Source: DSWT01 sp036845725 (GTDB taxonomy: Bacteria > Chloroflexota > Anaerolineae > B4-G1 > SLSP01). From it: DNA of 10,387 nt. The stretch lies in contig DAIUDK010000159.1 of the NCBI GenBank assembly GCA_036845725.1, forward strand, positions 1 to 10,387, written 5' to 3'. A program made the position numbers and the translations under genes. How positions within the stretch are numbered: position 1 is the first letter of the stretch; every line of letters begins with the position of its first letter. The notes below the pieces were generated by a model. The model did no database searches and was not told the DNA's origin. It worked only from the letters and a program-made list of their open reading frames with translations. Positions 1 through 7,618 of this stretch are shown here, piece by piece.

Positions 1-42
1 CACTCATGAACCGCATCTTGCTATTCCAGAAAATGTCGCCTG

Positions 43-2115
43 TTAATGCACTAGGAACGGTGTGGCATTCGTGCATCCAATCCCCTCTGTTGCACCCTCA
101 ATGTGGACATAACGCAAAAGATTGCCGTTCTGGTGTACACCATCGCTTGTAGCCTGGGCGTCCACACTCGGATCATCGAAGAAAATACGTCCCCAATTCC
201 CACCTGTGTGCGACATGAAGCGGATCGGCTGAGATGCTGTTCCGTCTGCAATCAACGCACCACCCACGTTCAAATTGTAGTTCCCGTTGAAATGCACCTC
301 CGTCCCAGCTTGGATGGTCAACGTGTAGCCTGGAGCAATACCGACATTGCAGTCCAGGATGTAGGTTTTATCGTTTGTCCACACCATATCTTCAGCCACC
401 GTCCCGCAGAAGTGTTCGTCGCCGCTGCGGGTGGTGATTGTGAACGGAATAGAACTTGTGTACGCGCCGTCATTGGTGTTCACGGATAGAGTGAAAGGAA
501 TGGGGTGATTGTACCCCGCACCAGCCGCCACAGTGAAACTATAAACTGGGCTACTTGTCCCTGTTGCGCCAGAGGCCAGATCGCCGTAACTTGCCACTGC
601 CTGTCCCAGTGTCACATAGGGATCTGCGGTGGTTAGGGTTCCAGTTACACCGGTCGCATCCCACCAGTCGTTGCGCAGGGTCACGACCAGCGTCGCCGTC
701 TCGCCCGGCGTTGGGCGGCCCAGTGGGTCGCCGTTGATCGTGGTGTCAGCCAAAGTAATGATGGGATACGGGTCCTGTGTGGCCTGCGCCGCGTTGACCC
801 GCCCCGCCCCAAGTTTTCCAGCGTAGGCCGGATCAAGCGCATCTGTGTTGTCCGCCGTCTGGAGTAGTTGGTTGCGCACCAGCGCAGCACTCCAATCGGG
901 GCGTTGGCTGCGAATCAACGCCGCCATACCCGCCACGAACGGCGCTGCCAGGCTCGTCCCGTTGGCCGGTCCCCAGTCACCACCCAGGTACGTCGTGGTG
1001 ATTTCCACCGCTGGTGCGCTGATGTCCACCCACGTGCCATAGTCGCTGAACTCTGCTTTGGTATCGTCGGCTGTCGTTCCCGCTACTGCCAGGACATTAT
1101 CGTAGGCTGCCGGATAGAAGAGTGTGCTGACGTTATCATTACCCGCGCCTCCCACCACGACTGCGCCCTTTTCGTTCACCGCATAGTCGATGGCATCACG
1201 CAGGGCGTTGGAGTAAGAGTACCCACCGAGGCTAAGATTGATGACCTTAGCACCCTTGTCGGCAGCGTACCGGATACCTAGAGCAATGTCGGAGTAGTTG
1301 GAAATACCCGAATCCGCCATCACCCGCACCGGCATAATCTTGCAGTTCCAGCACACGCCGGCAATGCCCAAGGCGTTATCGGTCACCGCCGCCGCCACGC
1401 CTGCCACCTGTGTGCCGTGCCCGTTGCCGTCGTAGACGTTGTTCGTGCCGTTGACGAAGTTCCAGCCGCGCACATCGTCCACGTAGCCGTTGTTGTCGTC
1501 GTCAATGCCGTTGCCAGGAATTTCTCCAGGATTAGCCCACAGGTTTGCTTGAAGATCAGGGTGGGTCAGGTCAATACCTGAATCTACCACGGCAATGACG
1601 ACGGTTTGTGTTCCTGTGACGATGTCCCACGCATCGGGAGCGTTAATCTTTGATAGCCCCCATTGCTCTGTGTAGAGGGGATCATCAGGGATAGAAATTG
1701 CGTGCGCGATGTAGTCTGGCTCGGCCCATTCGATGTCTGGATCAGTGCCCAATGCGGCGACGGCCTTGTTCATGTCAGCGTCTGCCGTCAATTCCAGACG
1801 GTAGATGCGTTCCAGTCCTATTGCGCTGGATGTCCCCGGTCTAGCATGGAACAAGGTTTGCGCCGTTGTTACGCCTTGCGCCATCAGGGCACGCGCCAAC
1901 GCCGTCGGCGAGGCGTACACTAACCATCCGATCGGTGCGTCTACGCTAGGCTGCACCTTAATCAAAATATGCTGGGCGTTGCTCTCTGGCTCAGCCGTTG
2001 TCATATCGGTGACAACCGGCGCGTGCCCTGCTACAGTCATCGCTGGCGCATTCGCACTCAGCACCAGCATTACAATGACTACCCAATGCATCAATTTGGC
2101 TACCGAGAGTTTCAT
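43..2115 (-). CDS. secreted subtilisin-like serine protease (peptidase S8), C-terminus probably frameshifted
   Basis: Secreted endopeptidase of the subtilase family, 690 aa as read. I place the start at the ATG at 2115, because GGGAGG (2121-2126) lies 5 bases upstream; an in-frame ATG directly before it (2118) and one at 2148 are less likely. Residues 1-30 form a signal peptide: MKLSVAK, a hydrophobic stretch, then ANA/AMT cleavage-type residues. Residues about 48-139 resemble an I9-type inhibitory propeptide ending in WAEPDY. The S8 domain follows with an intact triad: Asp178 (VVDSGID), His233 (NGHGTQVAG), Ser388 (NGTSLAAPF), and oxyanion Asn326 (GAGND). An acidic DDDNNGYVDD loop may bind calcium. 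After about residue 460 come an Ig/CARDB-like beta domain and then a beta-helix-like tail (TLTIQAGTEVHFNG, GNWGRIFFDD). The frame stops at 43 just after ATPFLVH, but another frame continues with LTGDIFWNSKMRF to the window edge, so the true protein probably extends leftward. Function is confident; the 3' end is not. Confidence 0.9.
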   Translation of the reverse strand: MKLSVAKLMHWVVIVMLVLSANAPAMTVAGHAPVVTDMTTAEPESNAQHILIKVQPSVDAPIGWLVYASPTALARALMAQGVTTAQTLFHARPGTSSAIGLERIYRLELTADADMNKAVAALGTDPDIEWAEPDYIAHAISIPDDPLYTEQWGLSKINAPDAWDIVTGTQTVVIAVVDSGIDLTHPDLQANLWANPGEIPGNGIDDDNNGYVDDVRGWNFVNGTNNVYDGNGHGTQVAGVAAAVTDNALGIAGVCWNCKIMPVRVMADSGISNYSDIALGIRYAADKGAKVINLSLGGYSYSNALRDAIDYAVNEKGAVVVGGAGNDNVSTLFYPAAYDNVLAVAGTTADDTKAEFSDYGTWVDISAPAVEITTTYLGGDWGPANGTSLAAPFVAGMAALIRSQRPDWSAALVRNQLLQTADNTDALDPAYAGKLGAGRVNAAQATQDPYPIITLADTTINGDPLGRPTPGETATLVVTLRNDWWDATGVTGTLTTADPYVTLGQAVASYGDLASGATGTSSPVYSFTVAAGAGYNHPIPFTLSVNTNDGAYTSSIPFTITTRSGDEHFCGTVAEDMVWTNDKTYILDCNVGIAPGYTLTIQAGTEVHFNGNYNLNVGGALIADGTASQPIRFMSHTGGNWGRIFFDDPSVDAQATSDGVHQNGNLLRYVHIEGATEGIGCTNATPFLVH

Positions 2116-2120
2116 CATTG

Positions 2121-2126
2121 CCTCCC
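2121..2126 (-). promoter_or_regulatory. ribosome binding site that sets the protease start
   Basis: GGGAGG on the minus strand lies 5 bases before the ATG at 2115 and 2 bases before the ATG at 2118. It favours 2115 as the start and leaves the upstream ATG at 2148 without a visible site. Confidence 0.7.
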
Positions 2127-2156
2127 ATGTTATCGTGTTGTGGATCAACCAACGTT

Positions 2157-2186
2157 ATTATGGCCAGCGTCGGTAACTCTACTCAA
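2157..2186 (-). promoter_or_regulatory. possible sigma70-type promoter of the protease gene
   Basis: On the minus strand, TTGAGT (2181-2186) and CATAAT (2157-2162) are separated by 18 bases. They are oriented towards the protease and give a leader of about 35 bases before the start at 2115. The match is moderate and the assignment is inference from hexamer similarity alone. Confidence 0.35.
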
Positions 2187-2388
2187 GGCATATTTCGGCC
2201 CGGCGGTGATTAACTCACTTTATAGAATTACCTCAACATCTGATACATAGTCTAGTGGAAAAACACTCAAACGCAAATCCAACTTGATCTGATAATCGCA
2301 CATTCCTTTCCTCACTATACTCTGGCGGCATTCACACTCCTCACCTACACCCAAAATATGTGCCCCTCGCCCCAAAATGTGAAAACAC

Positions 2389-2417
2389 TTGACCGTCACC
2401 TGTTGGCTCGTTATAAT
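2389..2417 (+). promoter_or_regulatory. strong sigma70-type promoter of the imuB-dnaE2 operon
   Basis: TTGACC (-35, 2389-2394) and a perfect TATAAT (-10, 2412-2417) are separated by exactly 17 bases. Transcription should begin near 2424, giving a leader of about 37 bases before the ATG at 2461. A near-consensus promoter of this kind fits a gene that is held off by a repressor rather than switched on by an activator. The palindrome at 2421-2438 covers the expected start point. Confidence 0.8.
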
Positions 2418-2420
2418 GAA

Positions 2421-2438
2421 ATAGAACCTTTGTTCTAT
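2421..2438. promoter_or_regulatory. LexA/SOS-box-type operator
   Basis: ATAGAACCTTTGTTCTAT is a perfect inverted repeat with 7-base arms around a 4-base spacer. Its GAAC-N4-GTTC core is the layout known for Gram-positive LexA (DinR/Cheo) boxes, and differs from the E. coli CTGT-N8-ACAG type. It begins 4 bases after the -10 box and covers the predicted transcription start, so a bound dimer would block RNA polymerase. It sits directly before genes that are LexA-controlled in many bacteria. The palindrome is seen; LexA as the binding protein is inferred. Confidence 0.75.
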
Positions 2439-2460
2439 AGCGTTGGAATCGAGTCGAGAT

Positions 2461-3888
2461 ATGAAGATCATCTGCCTGTTCGCTGCCCATCTGCCGGTCC
2501 AGGTCGAACAGCAAGCCGGGGCACCGGACACCGCACCGCTCATCGTCGGAGGACGGCCCTGGGACCCCGGCGCGGTGCTGGACTGCTCGCCGGCTGCGGC
2601 CTCTGCCGGGGTGCGCCTGGGGATGCGCCTGGCGCGCGCAGCGCAAGTGTGCCCCGGTGCCACCTTCGTCCCGGCGCGGGAAGCCATCTACCGCGAGGCT
2701 CACGCTGTACTGGACGCCGTGCTACGCCAGCACACCGACTGCGTCGAGACGGCAGGGTTGGGCTACCTGTTCGCCGATGTGTCCGATCTGCGTGTCCCTA
2801 CCGGGCGCGATCCAGCGCAAGTGGACGTCGAACTGGCCCGGTCACTCGCCCGCGAAGTGCAACAGGTCAGCCCCCTGGATGCCCGCATCGGCCTGGCTCC
2901 CCAACGCTTCACCGCTGAACAAGCCGCGCGCGCTGCCCGGCCCCACGGCTGGTGCCCGGTGCAGCCGGGGCAGGAACGCACCTTTCTTTCCCCATTGCCC
3001 CTGGAAAGCCTACCCCTCGACCCCGAAATGCATCGTCGCCTGCACTTGCTGGGCATCACCACTCTGGGCACACTGGCAGCCTTGCCGCGCGCCGCCATCG
3101 TGCGGCAGTTCGGTGCGGATGCGGGGCTGTTCCACGACCTGGCTACCGGGCGCGATCCGCGCGGCGTTTATCCCGATGCCCCGCCGCTGGTGGTGGAACG
3201 TAGTGCGCTCTGTGAACCACCGCTGCGCGATGCCGGCCCCCTGATCGCGCGCGTCGCGCGGCTGGGCGAGAGCGCGGCGACCGACCTGGCGCGGCGCAAG
3301 CATCAGGCACAAGGGCTAACGCTGACGCTCGAAGACGAGGCCGGGAAAACACACATCGTCAGCACCGCCGTCGAACCACCCACGGCAGACGTGGATCAAC
3401 TCAAACGCCAGGCCGTGGGGCTGGCAACGCGCGTCACCCTCACCCGCGCCGTGATCCGCGTGACCGTGACGCTGTATCCTCTACGCCCGGTCTATCTGGC
3501 CGCAACGCAACTGGCCCTGCCGGTTTTGTCGGCAGCGTTTACCGCGCCTACCGACGCACGCGGACGTGCCCTGCAGGAAACCTTGCGGCGGCTACGCCAG
3601 CGTTTCGGCGAACTAATCATCATCGTGGCGTCGCTGTTGGCCGCGCCCGGCCCGCGCGCGATCCAGACCACGCTTGATGCTGCCGGTCAACCGCTGACGC
3701 TGGTATGGGATCAACGCTTTCACCCCGTCGCCCGTGTCTACGAGCACTGGCGCGAGCGCCGCCGTTGGTGGACGCAGTCCATACTGCGCGACTACTACCG
3801 CGTCGAACTGCGCGATCATCAAGTGAAGATCGTTTTCCGCGACCTGGTGAGTGATGCCTGGTATCTGGAACGGCGGTGGCGAGGGTGA
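2461..3888 (+). CDS. imuB: ImuB-like catalytically inactive Y-family DNA polymerase homologue (mutasome subunit)
   Basis: Y-family polymerase homologue of 475 aa that probably acts as the adaptor linking the error-prone polymerase DnaE2 to the sliding clamp at lesions. I chose the ATG at 2461 (MKIICLFAAHLP); a TTG at 2443 would add six residues but lies very close to the operator. Aligned by eye without gaps to E. coli Pol IV, the N-terminus has Phe6 where the first catalytic Asp should be. ETAGLGYLFADVSD (residues 96-109) has Gly101 and Tyr102 in place of the Asp-Glu pair. All three metal ligands are therefore lost, as in ImuB proteins. A helix-hairpin-helix region lies around 192-217, the little-finger region around 240-350, and QLALP (350-354) resembles a beta-clamp-binding motif. 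Residues 411-475 (RRRWWTQS, LRDYYRVE, DAWYLERRW) resemble the DUF6504 tail of DinB/ImuB relatives. The stop overlaps the dnaE2 start. No imuA lies next to it. A non-mutasome Y-family relative is possible but less likely. Confidence 0.85.
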   Translation: MKIICLFAAHLPVQVEQQAGAPDTAPLIVGGRPWDPGAVLDCSPAAASAGVRLGMRLARAAQVCPGATFVPAREAIYREAHAVLDAVLRQHTDCVETAGLGYLFADVSDLRVPTGRDPAQVDVELARSLAREVQQVSPLDARIGLAPQRFTAEQAARAARPHGWCPVQPGQERTFLSPLPLESLPLDPEMHRRLHLLGITTLGTLAALPRAAIVRQFGADAGLFHDLATGRDPRGVYPDAPPLVVERSALCEPPLRDAGPLIARVARLGESAATDLARRKHQAQGLTLTLEDEAGKTHIVSTAVEPPTADVDQLKRQAVGLATRVTLTRAVIRVTVTLYPLRPVYLAATQLALPVLSAAFTAPTDARGRALQETLRRLRQRFGELIIIVASLLAAPGPRAIQTTLDAAGQPLTLVWDQRFHPVARVYEHWRERRRWWTQSILRDYYRVELRDHQVKIVFRDLVSDAWYLERRWRG

Positions 3889-6800
3889 AACCTCAATACA
3901 TCGAACTGCACGCCCATTCCAGCCACAGTTTGCTGGACGGTGTCGTCTCCCCGCAAAGCCTGGTCGCACACGCGGCGTCCCTGGAAATGCCCGCGCTGGC
4001 CCTCACCGATCACGACGGGTTGTACGGGGCCGTACCCTTCATCCGTGCGGCGGAAGCGGCGGGGATCAAGCCGCTGTTGGGCGCGGAGGTCACACTGGCA
4101 AACGTTGACGGCACAGCACACCTGACGCTGCTGGCCGAGACGCCACGCGGCTACGCCAACCTCTGCCAGATCATCACAATGGCGCACCGCGGGCAACCCA
4201 AAGGCACGGCGCGGCTGGCATTGACCGACCTGGCCGAACACACAGCGGGCCTCATCGCATTGTCGGGGTGCCGGCAAGGGGCTATCGCTAAGCGGATCAG
4301 CGCCGGAGCCTACGATGCCGCGTTAGACATCGCGCAAGGCTACGCACGCATCTTCGGGCCGGAGAATTTCTTCATCGAAGTGCAGCGCCACTACCACCCC
4401 GGCGAGATGCGCTTGCTCGGTCACCTGGTCGGCCTGGCTGATCGCCTGGGCCTGCCCGTCGTGGCCACCGGCGACGTCCACTACCTGTACCCGGAACAAC
4501 GCGAAGTCCACGACGTGCTCACCTGCATCCGCCATCACGTCACCCTGGAGGACGCGGGGAACCTGCTGCGGCCCAACGACGAATACCGTTTTCGTACCCC
4601 CGACGAAATGGCAGCCTTGTTTGCCAACGTGCCGGCAGCGATCACGAACACGCGCGTCATCGCCGAACGTTGCGCCTCCGCTGCGACCTTTATGCCGAAC
4701 GGGGCACAGGTTCTTCCTGCTTTCCCCACACCGGATGGCAGCGCCGCCAGCGTTTATCTGCGCCGGTTATGCGTGGCTGCACTCCGTGACCGTTACACGG
4801 ACACCGCGCATGCCTTGTCCCAACTGGAACACGAGTTGGCCGTCATCGGCTCAGTACGTCTCGACAACTACTTCCTCACAGTGTGGGACATCGTGCGCTT
4901 CGCCCGCGAACACGGCATCCGCTGCCAGGGCCGGGGCAGCGCGGCGAACTCCCTGGTGGCCTACCTGCTGGACATCACGCCGATTGATCCCTTGGCCGCC
5001 GACCTGGTCTTCGAGCGTTTCCTGTCGCCGGAGCGCCGCAGCCCGCCCGACATCGACCTCGACATCGCCGCCGACCGCCGCGAGGAAGTGATCCAATATA
5101 TGATGCAAGTTTACGGCCCCGATCATGCAGCGATGGCTTGCACCTTGGTCACTTTCCGCGCCCGTTCCGCTGTACGCGACGTGGGCCGGGCGTTGGGCTT
5201 GCCCCCGGCGCTGCTGGAACGCCTGGTCGGTGCGCTGGACGTCAACGATCCGCAGAGCGTGACCGAGTCTCCTGCAATGCAAGCGGCCATAGGCGCAGGA
5301 TTGTCCAGTCCGCTGTTCCAACACCTGCTGCGCCTCGTCCCGCAACTGGACGGCCTGCCGCGCCACCTGGGCATCCATAACGGTGGGATGATCCTCTCCA
5401 GGCCACCGCTGGACACGCTGATTCCCCTGGAACCGGCGACGCTGCCGGGCCGCATCGTGACGCAGTGGGACAAGGAGGGGCTGGAAGACGCGGGGTACGT
5501 CAAGGTGGATTTGCTGGGGCTGCGGATGTTGTCAGCCATTGAGGACGCGGTGTGTATTGTCGCTGCAATGACCGGCGAACGCCCCGAACTGGAACGGCTG
5601 ACCTTCGATGATCCGACGGTCTACGACATGCTCTGCCGGGGCGAGACCATTGGCGTGTTCCAGTTGGAAAGCCGCGCGCAGGCCGAGTTGGTGCGCAACT
5701 TCCGGTCCCGCTGTTTCGCTGATCTGACAGTGGAGATCGCGCTGATCCGGCCTGGCCCGCTGCAAGCCAACGTCGTGCGCCCGTATCTGCGGCGACGCTA
5801 TGGGCAAGAACCCGTGCGCTATGTTCACCCGTTGCTCAAGCCTGCCTTGGAAGAAACCCTGGGAGTGATGATCTTCCAGGAGCAGGTGCTGAAAGTTGCC
5901 CGGGACCTGGCCGGGTTCACGCCAGGGCAGGCCGAGCAGTTGCGGCGCTGCTTGGGCCGCAAGCGCGCCGAGGAAACTTTGCAGCAATTCAAGGCACAGT
6001 TCTTTGCCGGAGCTAGGGCCAACGGTGTGCCGCCAAAGATCATCGAAACGGTGTTTGCCCAGATGCAGGCGTTTGGCAGCTATGCCTTCCCCAAAAGTCA
6101 CGCGGCGGCCTTCGCCGTCCTCACCTATCATTCGGCGTGGCTGCGCTGCTATCACCCGGTGGCTTTCTTCGCCGGGCTGCTGCGCCATCAGCCGATGGGC
6201 TTTTACTCGCCGCGCGTCATTGTGGACGAGGCGCGGCGCTGTGGGATACAGATCTTCGGCGCGGATGTGCAAGCGTCGGACGTGTCCGCAACCGCAGACG
6301 GCAACGGCATCCGCCTGGGACTGGCAACGGTGACGGGCGTGGGTGAGAGCGGCGGGGCGGAGATCGTCACCGCGCGGGAATACGGGCCGTTCACCTCGCT
6401 GACCGACTTCTGCCAGCGCACGCGCCTGGGGCGGCGCGCTGTGGAAGCGTTGATCCTGGGTGGAGCCTTCGACGGGTGGGCTATTCCCCGACGGCAGTTG
6501 GTGTGGGACCTGGGCGCAGCGATGGAAACCATCGGCGGTCCGCCGCAGTTGGACATCGTCGAGCCGGGGACGTGCCCGGCCTTTCCCAGGGCAACCGACA
6601 CCGAGCGTCTGTGGATGGAGTTGGCGACAACGGGGGTGACAGCGCAGGGCCACCTGGTACAGACTGTGGCACAGACCTTGCGCGCGATGGGTGTGACGCC
6701 GGTAGCAGAGTTGTCCCGCTGGTCGGACGGGACGAAGCTGCGCGTGGGCGGGGTGATCATTGCCCGACAGCGTCCGCCGACGGCGCGGGGCACGGCGTTC

Positions 6801-6971
6801 ATCGCGTTGGAAGACGAGGGTGGCGTGGTCAATGTGGTTCTGCGCCCGGAGGTGTTTGCGGCGTACCGCGAGGTGCTGCGAAGCCGGTTTGTGGTGGTGG
6901 AAGGGACATTGCAGTGGCAGGGCCGGGTGTGTGGCGTGGTGGGGAGACGGGTGCTGGCGGTGGAGGGGTGA
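3885..6971 (+). CDS. dnaE2: error-prone DNA polymerase III alpha subunit DnaE2
   Basis: C-family DNA polymerase of 1028 aa that performs error-prone translesion synthesis in the SOS response, working with ImuB. I chose the GTG at 3885, which shares GTGA with the imuB stop and gives MKPQYIELHAHSSHS; a GTG at 3876 is the alternative. The N-terminal PHP domain (about 1-210) keeps its metal-ligand motifs: LHAHSSHS, ALTDHDG, GAEV, RHYHPGE and ATGDVHY. The palm keeps the three catalytic aspartates: Asp389 and Asp391 in PPDIDLD, and Asp542 in VKVDLLGL. Further family motifs are GRGSAANS, FQLESRAQ, ALIRPGPLQ, MIFQEQV, CLGRKR, FPKSHAAAFA and the DnaE2-like QPMGFYSP. A helix-hairpin-helix lies near 815-860 and an OB-fold near 940-1028 (RVGGVIIARQRPP, FIALEDEGG). 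The length is typical of DnaE2 and shorter than replicative DnaE. Expression is probably coupled to imuB and controlled from the promoter at 2389. No terminator hairpin is evident after the stop. Confidence 0.95.
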   Translation: MKPQYIELHAHSSHSLLDGVVSPQSLVAHAASLEMPALALTDHDGLYGAVPFIRAAEAAGIKPLLGAEVTLANVDGTAHLTLLAETPRGYANLCQIITMAHRGQPKGTARLALTDLAEHTAGLIALSGCRQGAIAKRISAGAYDAALDIAQGYARIFGPENFFIEVQRHYHPGEMRLLGHLVGLADRLGLPVVATGDVHYLYPEQREVHDVLTCIRHHVTLEDAGNLLRPNDEYRFRTPDEMAALFANVPAAITNTRVIAERCASAATFMPNGAQVLPAFPTPDGSAASVYLRRLCVAALRDRYTDTAHALSQLEHELAVIGSVRLDNYFLTVWDIVRFAREHGIRCQGRGSAANSLVAYLLDITPIDPLAADLVFERFLSPERRSPPDIDLDIAADRREEVIQYMMQVYGPDHAAMACTLVTFRARSAVRDVGRALGLPPALLERLVGALDVNDPQSVTESPAMQAAIGAGLSSPLFQHLLRLVPQLDGLPRHLGIHNGGMILSRPPLDTLIPLEPATLPGRIVTQWDKEGLEDAGYVKVDLLGLRMLSAIEDAVCIVAAMTGERPELERLTFDDPTVYDMLCRGETIGVFQLESRAQAELVRNFRSRCFADLTVEIALIRPGPLQANVVRPYLRRRYGQEPVRYVHPLLKPALEETLGVMIFQEQVLKVARDLAGFTPGQAEQLRRCLGRKRAEETLQQFKAQFFAGARANGVPPKIIETVFAQMQAFGSYAFPKSHAAAFAVLTYHSAWLRCYHPVAFFAGLLRHQPMGFYSPRVIVDEARRCGIQIFGADVQASDVSATADGNGIRLGLATVTGVGESGGAEIVTAREYGPFTSLTDFCQRTRLGRRAVEALILGGAFDGWAIPRRQLVWDLGAAMETIGGPPQLDIVEPGTCPAFPRATDTERLWMELATTGVTAQGHLVQTVAQTLRAMGVTPVAELSRWSDGTKLRVGGVIIARQRPPTARGTAFIALEDEGGVVNVVLRPEVFAAYREVLRSRFVVVEGTLQWQGRVCGVVGRRVLAVEG

Positions 6972-7009
6972 GGAGGGGGCAACGGAGAAAACCGGCAACA
7001 CGACAATTA

Positions 7010-7456
7010 GTTGAGCAATGCAGCCAATTATGCGGCGGCCTCTTCCAGCGTGCGTGCGCGTAGAATTTCGTCGGTTCCCAGAGCGCGGCCCCAGGCAACC
7101 AGTTCGCTGAATAAACTGGGCTTTGGCCCTAACGAAGTCTACAAGGTGCCATCAGGAAAAGCCTGAGCGACTTCGGGGTCGTGTGCTAGGGCGGTAGCAA
7201 TGGTGGTTTTGCCGACGCCAGGCCAACCTCGAATGGCGGTGAGGATCTGGAGCGCTGGTGAGGGCTGTGCGCCAGGGAGGATGCCGAGCCGCACTTTGAG
7301 ATCGTGCATCGCCTGTTCACGGCCAATGATCAGAGACGGCAAGGGTGGAAGCAGGGCTTGCAAGGGAGAAGCGGGAGCGGTGTGGAAGTGGATGCCGCCT
7401 TCGACATGGGCGTGGTTGCCGATGACGCCGGTTTGACTATTGGTTATGTTGGACAT
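7010..7456 (-). pseudogene. NB-ARC (STAND) NTPase, decayed N-terminal remnant
   Basis: The reading frame starts at the ATG at 7456, preceded by GGAGG (7463-7467) with 6-base spacing, and runs 105 codons to a TAG at 7139-7141. It has a short N-terminal segment (MSNITNSQTGVIGNHAHVEG), then SLIIGREQAM, the usual lead-in to an NB-ARC domain. An intact Walker A, GWPGVGKTT, follows at residues 77-85, then TALAHDPEVAQAFPDG. Beyond the TAG the same frame continues with family-like sequence: TSLGPKP, LFSELVAWGRALGTDEILRA and RTLEEAAA. It then meets a TAA at 7028-7030, continues LAALLN, and meets a second TAA at 7007-7009. The TAG sits where relatives commonly have Trp (DGxLWxSLG) and the first TAA where Gln is likely, so both look like single-base changes. 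Walker B and everything after it are missing, and the remnant ends about 38 bases from the dnaE2 stop. A short expressed 105-aa protein is possible but unlikely to be functional. Confidence 0.75.
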
Positions 7457-7462
7457 CAAGAG

Positions 7463-7467
7463 CCTCC
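7463..7467 (-). promoter_or_regulatory. ribosome binding site of the NB-ARC remnant
   Basis: GGAGG on the minus strand lies 6 bases before the ATG at 7456. It supports that start over the TTG one codon upstream, and shows that the remnant keeps its original 5' end. Confidence 0.6.
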
Positions 7468-7618
7468 GATAGCACTACAGGCTAGAGAGATGAAATTCAA
7501 GCGCAAACCCATTGAACTTTTGCTTTCTCTGTGCAGATTTCCACCTTTGTTCATACTCCAAGCAACTGGCCGGCGCAACTGCAGGCATGGCTTTATAACT
7601 CAAAACATTCCGGTCGAG

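Larger units (their letters stand above)
2116..2460. other. divergent intergenic region between protease and imuB-like gene
   Basis: This stretch of about 345 bases has no gene I can support; open frames across it are low-complexity extensions or shadows. It holds the two outward promoters and the LexA-type palindrome listed separately. It also has two copies of a C-C-C-A-A-A-A motif (2350-2362 and 2371-2381) just upstream of the plus-strand -35 box. It is visibly AT-richer than the imuB and dnaE2 coding DNA. The section from 2190 to 2345 shows nothing recognisable. Confidence 0.7.

Noticed and set aside
103..489. 128-codon plus-strand frame opposite the protease tail
   Set aside because: No ribosome site or motif; the opposite strand has a clear protease product.
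2220..2687. 155-codon minus-strand frame across the intergenic region and the imuB start
   Set aside because: It overlaps the promoter, the operator and the start of imuB, and its translation is compositionally biased with no recognisable motif.
5532..7001. 489-codon open frame on the minus strand opposite dnaE2
   Set aside because: Its translation is rich in H, R, P, Q and A without domain motifs, as expected from the shadow of a GC-rich gene. The plus strand carries an unmistakable DnaE2.
6972..7009. Possible terminator between dnaE2 and the NB-ARC remnant
   Set aside because: No stable inverted repeat with a following T-run on either strand was visible.
549..7122. Shared string ATAAACTGGGCT near 541-552 and 7109-7122
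   Set aside because: Only about a dozen bases, in unrelated coding contexts, with no shared flanks; probably chance.
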